From a bacterium HR29 (lineage in GTDB: Bacteria > Chloroflexota > Dehalococcoidia > Tepidiformales > Tepidiformaceae), in the NCBI GenBank assembly GCA_002898215.1, contig BEIF01000001.1:415501-479500 (forward strand): a DNA stretch of 64,000 nt, written 5' to 3'. The stretch's first letter is position 1. Each line of letters starts with the position of its first letter. Of this stretch, positions 58,320-64,000 are shown in pieces. A program made the position numbers and the translations under genes. Below the pieces are notes generated by a model that made no database searches, was not told where the DNA came from, and saw nothing but the letters and a program-made list of their open reading frames with translations.

Positions 58320-59404
58320 CGGCGAATACCCACCCGTACTGCCGTATCGATGGCCTGGGCCACCGCCTGCAGGGGCACTTCCACCGGCCGCGTGACGGCT
58401 TCCTTCGCCGCCTTCGGCATGCCGTAGATGACGGAGGTCCGCTCGTCCTGCACGATGACGACGCCGCCCGCCTCCTCCACCAGGCGCGCGCCGGCGGCAC
58501 CGTCGCGTCCCATCCCCGTAAGCACGACTGCCACGGTGTTCCGGCCGAAAACAGGCGGGGCCGACTCCAGCGTGACATCGACCGAGGGTCGGACGCCGTG
58601 TCGGGGCGGGCTCTGCTCCAGCCTCACCGTCCGGTCGCTGCTCACCCGGAGGTGGAAATCGCCCGGGGCCACCAGCACGCGCCGTTCGGCGATGATGTCT
58701 CCTTCCTCGGCCTCTTTTACCGATAGGGGCGTGAGGCTATCGAGGCGATGCGCGAGCGCTGCTGTGAAGTGGGGAGGCATGTGCTGGACGATGATGTAGC
58801 CGGCAGGGGTCTCCGGGCTGAGGTGCGAGACGACCTCGGTCAGCGCGGGTGGCCCTCCCGTTGAGGACCCGATGACGACCAGGGTGCGTGCAGGTTGGCC
58901 CTCGGATGGGGGCTCCAGGGCCGCTCCGCGCGCGGAGGCCGGGGCCGGTATCGGCGTGCCCCGGCCGTTCCGGCGGGTGAGCCGCGCCCCGGCGGCCCGC
59001 TGCACGGCCGCAGTGAGGCTCTCGGCGAGGCTGTACAGGTCCTGCGAGTCGGCGGAGGGCTTCGTCACGTAGTCGACGGCTCCGGCCTCCAACGCCTCGA
59101 GGGTGACCTCGGCGCCGCGACGGGTGAGGGTCGAGACCATCACGACGGGCGTGGGAAGGCTCGCCATGAGCTCTCGGACGGCCTGGACACCGTCCATCCG
59201 CGGCATCTCCACGTCCATCGTGATGACGTCAGGGCGGAGGGCGAGGGCCTGGCGCAGGCCATCGAGGCCGTCGACGGCGGTCCCCACGACCTCGAACCCT
59301 CCCGCCGCAGTCAGGATCCGCCGGATGGCGTGACGCATGAACGGGGAGTCGTCGACGATAAGCACGCGGATAGGACGGGACACGCTCGCCGGTGCCGCCG
59401 TCAT
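58316..59404 (-). CDS. cheB: Chemotaxis protein-glutamate methylesterase CheB
   Basis: Removes methyl groups from receptors. The 362-residue protein has an N-terminal receiver domain (phospho-acceptor Asp64 in TMDVEMPRMDG), a linker, and the esterase domain with GSSTGGPP (Ser181), VQHMPPHF (His208) and GMGRDGAAG (Asp301). The ATG at 59404 starts right at the first receiver strand; a longer frame is possible. Follows cheY. Confidence 0.96.
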   Translation of the reverse strand: MTAAPASVSRPIRVLIVDDSPFMRHAIRRILTAAGGFEVVGTAVDGLDGLRQALALRPDVITMDVEMPRMDGVQAVRELMASLPTPVVMVSTLTRRGAEVTLEALEAGAVDYVTKPSADSQDLYSLAESLTAAVQRAAGARLTRRNGRGTPIPAPASARGAALEPPSEGQPARTLVVIGSSTGGPPALTEVVSHLSPETPAGYIIVQHMPPHFTAALAHRLDSLTPLSVKEAEEGDIIAERRVLVAPGDFHLRVSSDRTVRLEQSPPRHGVRPSVDVTLESAPPVFGRNTVAVVLTGMGRDGAAGARLVEEAGGVVIVQDERTSVIYGMPKAAKEAVTRPVEVPLQAVAQAIDTAVRVGIRR

Positions 59405-59408
59405 GACG

Positions 59409-59768
59409 TCACCGCCCGCAGAGCTTCGCGACCGCGGCCAGGACTCGCTCGGCATCCGCCGGCTTCACGAGGAAGTCCTTGGCGCCCGCCTTCACCGCTT
59501 CGAGCACGATCTGCTGCTGCCCGAGCGCCGTGAGCATGGCCACCTTGGCGTTCGCGTCGATCGCTTTAATCTCCTTCAACGCGGTGAGCCCGTCCATTTC
59601 CGGCATGGTGATATCGAGCAGCACGGCATCGGGCCGTGCCTCGCGGTATTTCTGGATGGCCTCGAGGCCGTTTTCGGCCTGGATGACCTCGTACCCCGCT
59701 TCCATGAGCAGCTTCGAGGTCCGCATCCGCATGAAGGCTGCATCGTCGACGATGAGTACCTTCGGCAT
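59409..59768 (-). CDS. cheY: Chemotaxis response regulator CheY
   Basis: A 119-residue single receiver domain that signals to the flagellar switch. Asp8 and Asp9, phospho-acceptor Asp52 (LLDITMPEMDG), Thr80 and Lys102 (VKPA) are all present. The absence of an output domain, and its position between cheD and cheB, mark it as CheY. FliM, whose N-terminus binds CheY-P, is encoded at the right edge of the window. Confidence 0.95.
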   Translation of the reverse strand: MPKVLIVDDAAFMRMRTSKLLMEAGYEVIQAENGLEAIQKYREARPDAVLLDITMPEMDGLTALKEIKAIDANAKVAMLTALGQQQIVLEAVKAGAKDFLVKPADAERVLAAVAKLCGR

Positions 59769-59785
59769 CGTTTCGCTTCCTCGCC

Positions 59786-60289
59786 TCAGAATTCCCGCGC
59801 GGGGGCGGTCGCCGTGCGCACGTACGATTTCCCGGTTCCGATGTGCAGCTCGAGCGTTCGGCCCGCAGTTCCGCCGAGGTCCGTGGCTGCCGGACGCAGG
59901 CCGAATCGGTCGAGCTGCCTGTAGATGGCTTCGGCATTCCGCTCGCCGATCTTGAACCGCTGCGAGTGGTTGCGACCGAGCACCATGGCGCCGCCAGCCA
60001 GCTTCAGGACGAGTTCACGGGGTTCTCCCCGGGTTCCGAAGCGGCGGAGCAGCTCCTCGAAGGCGTGGTCGGCGTACCGGGCCGGCTCGTCGGTTCGGAA
60101 GGGCGCCCCGTTCGAGTCGGGGAGGAGGATGTGCAGGAGGGCACCCCACCGCGTACGGGGGTGCCACACCGTCACCCCCACGCACGAGCCGAGGCCGTAG
60201 GCGACGAGGATGATACCTGGGTCGTCGGCGGTGGCGAGCTGGCCGATGCCGACCGAGATGCGGGTCTGCGAGGTGGTGAGGGCCGTCAT
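59786..60289 (-). CDS. cheD: Chemoreceptor glutamine deamidase CheD
   Basis: A 167-residue enzyme that deamidates receptor glutamines and binds CheC. AYGLGSCVGV holds catalytic Cys36 and LLHILLPD holds His53; the spacing of 17 residues matches that between Cys27 and His44 in Thermotoga CheD. Its ATG overlaps the cheC stop by 4 bases, in keeping with the CheC-CheD complex. Confidence 0.95.
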   Translation of the reverse strand: MTALTTSQTRISVGIGQLATADDPGIILVAYGLGSCVGVTVWHPRTRWGALLHILLPDSNGAPFRTDEPARYADHAFEELLRRFGTRGEPRELVLKLAGGAMVLGRNHSQRFKIGERNAEAIYRQLDRFGLRPAATDLGGTAGRTLELHIGTGKSYVRTATAPAREF

Positions 60290-60876
60290 GCTGCCAGCTC
60301 CTCCAGCCGAGCCAGAGCCGGCGGGTCCGGCGCGAGGATGAGCAGCCCGGCCGTTTCGCCCCGGGTGTCCTCGAAGACGGTGTCGATGATGACTACCGGG
60401 CCGTCCTGGGCCATCACCTCGGCGTAGACGGACTCGACCAGCGCCATCGCCAGATCCCGCACGACCACCGGAGGCGACGGGTGGAGCGAGAGGTTCGTCG
60501 CGTCGGCGAGAGCGTTCACGAAGGCCGACCCGACGATGTTCCCCAGCTCCGCGATGGCCGATTGGGCGAAGTCATCGGCTTCGGTGGTGGTACCAGGCGG
60601 CTGCCCGCACATCAGGTCGACGCACTCCAGGGCCCGAGCCTCGGGGAAAAGGAGCATCACGTGACCGGAGACGTCGCCGGAGACGCCGAGGTACGCCCCG
60701 AGCACGAGCGCGTCGTCCCCTCCCACGGCCGCGCAAACATCGAGGCGCGTTCCGAGCCGTACTTCCGGAATTCGGATGAGGATTTCCTCGCCGATGAGAC
60801 CGGAGAGCCCTCGTCCGGCCCGAAAGGCTCCGTCGTTGGCGATTTCGGTCAACCGTTGCGTCATCGGCACCGACAT
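60286..60876 (-). CDS. cheC: CheY-phosphate phosphatase CheC
   Basis: A 196-residue CheC. It has two active-site ExxN patterns: TEIANDGAF (Glu11, Asn14) in helix 1 and SAIAELGNIVGSAF (Glu110, Asn113) in helix 1', a spacing almost equal to that of Thermotoga CheC, where both sites are used. Single-site CheX is therefore less likely. The start overlaps the cheA stop by 1 base. CheC lowers CheY-P and is stimulated by CheD, the next gene. Confidence 0.93.
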   Translation of the reverse strand: MSVPMTQRLTEIANDGAFRAGRGLSGLIGEEILIRIPEVRLGTRLDVCAAVGGDDALVLGAYLGVSGDVSGHVMLLFPEARALECVDLMCGQPPGTTTEADDFAQSAIAELGNIVGSAFVNALADATNLSLHPSPPVVVRDLAMALVESVYAEVMAQDGPVVIIDTVFEDTRGETAGLLILAPDPPALARLEELAA

Positions 60877-62978
60877 CAGGCGACCCTCGCCAGCTGGGTC
60901 TCGCGGGACTCCCGTGCGGCGCCCCCGACCAGACTCGGCGTATCGACGATGAGGCCGAGCGTGCCGTCGCCGAGGATGGTCGCGCCGCCGATTCCGGGTC
61001 GCGCGCCAAGCAGCTCCCCGAGCGACTTCACCACCACGTCCTGCTCACCGAGGACGTGATCGACGAGGAGGGCGACCTGACGCCCCGCGTGCTGAGCTGC
61101 CACGATGTACGCCGGCTCGGCCACGGCCGGCCGCCGGTCGCCGAGGGCGGCGGCGAGCTCGAGAACGGGCAGCAGGGCATCGCGCAGCCGAAGGAGGCGC
61201 CGGCCGCCGACGGAGTGAATGTCGGCGCCGCGCACCGGAAGCGTCTCGGTCACCGAGACGAGCGGGATGGCGTAGACGATGCCCCTTGCCACCACCATCA
61301 GCGCCTTCGTGGTGGCCAGGGTGAGCGGCAGCTGGATGATGAACTCCGTCCCTTTCCCCCGTTCGCTATGGACGGAAATGCTGCCGTTCAGGCGCTCGAT
61401 GTTCGTGCGCACGATGTCGAGCCCGACGCCGCGCCCGGAGACGTCCGACACCTGCTTCGCCGTCGAGAGGCCAGGCAGGAAGATGTACTGGAGCACCTCG
61501 TCGGGCGGTGCGGCGGCCGCAGCCTCGGCCGATACGAGCCCCCGCTCGACCGCTTTCGCGCGGATGGCCTCGAAGTCGAGCCCCCGGCCGTCGTCCTTCA
61601 CGGAGATGTAGATCGAAGCCTCCTGGTTCCAGGCGGTGACGGTCACGGTGCCGGTTTCGGGCTTGCCCGCTCGGCGGCGCTCCTCCGGCGTTTCGATACC
61701 GTGGTCGACGGCATTGCGCAGGATGTGGACGAGCGGGTCGGTAATCACCTCGATGACCGAGCGGTCGAGCTCCGTCTCCTCGCCGGCCGTGACGAGCTCG
61801 ACCTTCTTGCCCGAACGCGTCGCCACGTCGCGGACGATGCGTGGCAGCCGCGCGAGCACGGAGCGGATGGGCAGCATCCGCGTCCGCATGATGGCGTCCT
61901 GCAGTTCGTCGGTGATGCGGCCCAGATGGGCGGTCGTCTCTTCGAGGTTTTCGGCGAGCTCGGCGAGCTCGGAGCCGGAGAGGACCGCCGCGAGCTGGTC
62001 CTTGATGCGAATCAGGCGGGCACGGTCGATGACGAGCTCGCCGACAAGGTTCATGAGGCCGTCGAGTCGCTCTACGTCGATGCGGATGGAGCCTGCGCCG
62101 GCCCGCCTGCTCGCGGAGGCTGCGTTTCCCGGCTCGCCGGCGCTCGGGGCAGCACCGGGTCGGAGCGGCCGCGGTTCGCTGGCCGGAGCCGGCGCTCCCA
62201 GGGGCTCGTCCTCCCCGATCTCCCGCACCTCGGCCCCCGCCACCTCGGAGATGTCGGCGAGCGCCGCCTGTAGCTGGGCCGGGGGCAGCGTTGCTGCCAC
62301 CACGGCGCGCACCACGTAGTCGGCCTCTCCCGCCTCGATCACCTGGCGCGGCGGGTCCGTGGCGACGACGGTACCGGCGGCGTCGAGCTCCTGCAACACC
62401 TGGAAGCAGCGGATGCCGGGCAGCGGCGAGTCGTCCCGGATGCGGACCGAGACGGCGAGGATGCTCTTTCCCGACGCCCGATGGGCGGCGATATCCGCGC
62501 GGGCTTGTGCGGCGAAACCGAAGTCCGCGCCGTCGCCGTGGCCGGGCCCGGCGTTCGCAGGCTCCTCCCCGGCGTTCTCCAGCAGGGCCAGCAGCTCCTC
62601 CTCGAGGCTCTGGGTCTCGATGCCGGAGTCCTGGCGCGTCACGACCTCGTTCGCCAGGACGCGGAGTGCATCGAGCGCGTTCAACAGGGCGTCGACAACC
62701 TCCGAGCTCGGGCGCAGGCGACGCTGCCGAAGCGCATCCAGCACGCTCTCCATCGCGTGCGTGAGGCTGGCCATCTTCTTGTGCCCGATGGCCGCCGACG
62801 AGCCCTTGAGCGTGTGGGCCGCTCGGAAGATGCGCTGAAGGAGCTCGTCGTCGGCGTCGGCCTCCAGCTGCACGAGCGCCACGTCGAGGACCTCGATCTG
62901 CTCCGCGGCCTCCTCGGAGAAGAGCTTCAGGTCCTCGTCATCGAGTTCGAACTCCAGCCGCTTGCCCTCCTCGGCCAT
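60876..62978 (-). CDS. cheA: Chemotaxis histidine kinase CheA
   Basis: A 700-residue kinase. P1 has the phosphorylated His55 in FRAAHTLKGSSAAIG. A less conserved region follows (170-280, a likely CheY-binding P2). The dimer helix region holds ERLDGLMNLVGELVI, the ATPase domain holds NAVDHGIETP, KDDGRGLD and GRGVGLDI, and the C-terminal CheW-like domain is present with YIVAAQHAGRQVALLVDHVL. It follows cheW by 10 bases. Transmits receptor signals to CheY and CheB. Confidence 0.97.
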   Translation of the reverse strand: MAEEGKRLEFELDDEDLKLFSEEAAEQIEVLDVALVQLEADADDELLQRIFRAAHTLKGSSAAIGHKKMASLTHAMESVLDALRQRRLRPSSEVVDALLNALDALRVLANEVVTRQDSGIETQSLEEELLALLENAGEEPANAGPGHGDGADFGFAAQARADIAAHRASGKSILAVSVRIRDDSPLPGIRCFQVLQELDAAGTVVATDPPRQVIEAGEADYVVRAVVAATLPPAQLQAALADISEVAGAEVREIGEDEPLGAPAPASEPRPLRPGAAPSAGEPGNAASASRRAGAGSIRIDVERLDGLMNLVGELVIDRARLIRIKDQLAAVLSGSELAELAENLEETTAHLGRITDELQDAIMRTRMLPIRSVLARLPRIVRDVATRSGKKVELVTAGEETELDRSVIEVITDPLVHILRNAVDHGIETPEERRRAGKPETGTVTVTAWNQEASIYISVKDDGRGLDFEAIRAKAVERGLVSAEAAAAAPPDEVLQYIFLPGLSTAKQVSDVSGRGVGLDIVRTNIERLNGSISVHSERGKGTEFIIQLPLTLATTKALMVVARGIVYAIPLVSVTETLPVRGADIHSVGGRRLLRLRDALLPVLELAAALGDRRPAVAEPAYIVAAQHAGRQVALLVDHVLGEQDVVVKSLGELLGARPGIGGATILGDGTLGLIVDTPSLVGGAARESRETQLARVA

Positions 62979-62988
62979 GCGAGTCCTC

Positions 62989-63498
62989 CTACGCGGCTGC
63001 GTCGAGCGCCTCTTGTGCCTCGTCGACGGCGGCGGCAGTCGCCTCGTCGAGGCCGAGGAGAGCGTCCAGGTTCACGAGCGAGACGAGGCGGTCGGGAAGC
63101 TTCGCGACGGCACGCAGGTAGCCGTTCGCAGCGCTTTGCGAAAGGGCGTTCGGCGGTTCGATGGCGCTGGCGGGAATCCGCAGCACTTCGGTGACGGCGT
63201 CGACGATGAGGCCGACAGTTCCCGCCGAGCAGTGCACCACGACGATGCGGGTCTCGGAGGTGTGCTCCGATTCGGGAATGCCGCACCGCCGGCGCAAGTC
63301 AACCACCGGCACGACCCGTCCCCGGAGATTCGTAATTCCCTCGACCCAGGGGTCGGACCCGGGGATCGCAGTGATAGGCTGCAGGCGGACGATCTCCTGC
63401 ACCGAATGGATATCGATGGCGTAGAACTCCCGGTCGAGCCGGAAGATGACGACGTGCTCTTCGGCTGCGGGCGATTCGGCCGGGTTGCGCGCAGACAC
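62989..63498 (-). CDS. cheW: Chemotaxis coupling protein CheW
   Basis: A 169-residue adaptor that links receptors to CheA. HVVIFRLDREFYAIDIHSVQ and IPGSDPWVEGITNLRGRVVP are the core of the two SH3-like subdomains. The C-terminal 40 residues are Ala/Asp/Glu-rich. First gene of the che operon, divergent from fliM with 213 bases between. The frame is clean from the ATG. Confidence 0.94.
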   Translation of the reverse strand: MSARNPAESPAAEEHVVIFRLDREFYAIDIHSVQEIVRLQPITAIPGSDPWVEGITNLRGRVVPVVDLRRRCGIPESEHTSETRIVVVHCSAGTVGLIVDAVTEVLRIPASAIEPPNALSQSAANGYLRAVAKLPDRLVSLVNLDALLGLDEATAAAVDEAQEALDAAA

Positions 63499-63666
63499 GG
63501 TTCACCTCCAGTGGGTCAGCGTTGGTCTCCTCGGCCGAAGCTACGGCCTCTCCGTGGGGCTCTCGTATCGGGAAAAGCCACCATTTCCCCTCGGGGCCGG
63601 CCTGACGCAGCCGTTGCGAAATGGGGGAGCTTGCGGGGCCAGGCCTAGGGATGCTGCCGATGCCCC

Positions 63667-63674
63667 GCCGATAG
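63667..63674 (+). promoter_or_regulatory. Possible sigma-28-like -10 box before fliM
   Basis: GCCGATAG matches 7 of 8 bases of the flagellar sigma-28 -10 element GCCGATAA. A matching -35 (TAAA) at the usual distance is not clear. It lies 37 bases before the fliM ATG. Confidence 0.25.
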
Positions 63675-63711
63675 TCGTTGTAGGACCCTGGCGGTGCGGA
63701 GACGATTCGGT

Positions 63712-64000
63712 ATGGCTGCAGAGCGAGCCACCCTCAGCCAACGGGAAATCGACGCACTGCTCAGCGCGGGCCTCGAAGGGCTCGACCTCGAGAAGGTGGA
63801 GGAGGTCGTAGCGGCGCGGAGGCCGCCTCGCGAGGCCGAGCGCCGGGTGAAGCTGTACGACTTCCGCCATCCCGAGAAGCTCTCGAAGGAGCAGCTCAGA
63901 GGCCTTCAGGTCATTCAGCAAAGCGTCGCCAGTTCGCTGGCAGCCATCCTCAGCGGGCGCCTTCGCCTCAGCGTGGAAGCACGGTTGGGTGCCCTTGAGC
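63712..64000 (+). CDS. fliM: Flagellar motor switch protein FliM, 5' part
   Basis: The first 96 residues of a protein that runs past the right edge. ATLSQREIDALLSAGLEG is the FliM N-terminal signature that binds CheY-P. VKLYDFRHPEKLSKEQLRGL and VIQQSVASSLAAILSGRLRL match the start of the FliM middle domain. GGAG lies 11 bases before the ATG. Its divergent position to cheW suggests a motility locus continuing rightward. FliN or other motor genes are not visible. Confidence 0.9.
   Translation, partial: MAAERATLSQREIDALLSAGLEGLDLEKVEEVVAARRPPREAERRVKLYDFRHPEKLSKEQLRGLQVIQQSVASSLAAILSGRLRLSVEARLGALE

Overview
The window is G+C-rich bacterial chromosome, densely packed with short operons on both strands. 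Many neighbours overlap by 1 to 26 bases (ATGA and GTGA junctions), and GTG starts are common. I see no prophage, insertion sequence, integrase or CRISPR array. The gene set suggests a free-living, probably motile heterotroph: chemotaxis operon with CheC and CheD, ferredoxin-linked 2-oxoacid oxidoreductase, ferredoxin-type nitrite and sulfite reductases, and acyl-CoA and CoA-transferase genes. This fits a high-G+C lineage such as Chloroflexota (Dehalococcoidia-like), but no marker gene here proves the phylum.

Layout. 1-929: no convincing gene; it holds a 35-base near-perfect direct repeat. 930-3804: a DUF1786 protein and hemB, divergent from an unknown gene. 3814-9291: sulfur assimilation, with sulfite reductase divergent from APS reductase, APS kinase, ATP sulfurylase and an overlapping Na/Pi-cotransporter-like membrane protein. 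9295-12832: a MaoC-type pair with an unknown third gene, a dienelactone-hydrolase family gene coupled to an ornithine-cyclodeaminase-like gene, and a small unknown gene. 12874-15330: nitrite assimilation (nirA and a formate/nitrite channel) behind two strong leader hairpins. 15350-15784: tRNA-Gln, tRNA-Leu and tRNA-Gly. 15835-18562: a PTPS-III-type pterin enzyme, a Cys-rich unknown, a BioD/DRTGG protein and a zinc-ribbon membrane protein. 18679-28055: UvrD/PcrA helicase with MscS channel and unknowns, branched-chain aminotransferase, a PH-domain protein, a cytidylate-kinase-like protein and a double-HD protein.

28251-34256: a crotonase, then CBS protein, korA, korB, zinc-ribbon/CBS protein and a LysR regulator. 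34261-41010: mostly small enzymes (DinB, lysozyme-like, two alpha/beta hydrolases, VanY-like lipoprotein, crotonase, VOC protein, two small barrel-like proteins). 41090-42749: erpA divergent from a cysteine desulfurase. 42760-46589: fabD, two fabF genes and acpP. 46680-51721: priA, an amidohydrolase, a membrane protein, an SDR enzyme and tRNA-Pro. 51804-57500: acetyl-CoA synthetase, two class III CoA-transferases and a PAP2-family membrane protein. 57507-63498: cheW-A-C-D-Y-B-R; divergent from it the window ends inside fliM.

How it fits together. Sulfate and nitrite are both reduced by six-electron siroheme enzymes, and hemB supplies their tetrapyrrole. The sulfide can feed cysteine synthesis and, through the cysteine desulfurase and ErpA, the Fe-S clusters of Kor, NirA, sulfite reductase and APS reductase. 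Carbon flows through CoA esters (AcsA, CoA-transferases, crotonases, Kor) toward fatty acids (Fab genes). The points I find most worth checking are the nirA leader that hides its own ribosome-binding site, the CBS-bracketed kor operon, the transporter-like gene fused by overlap to sat, the hydrolase with a membrane anchor and basic tail, and a repeated TAnnnT box 6 or 7 bases before start codons that points to leaderless transcription.
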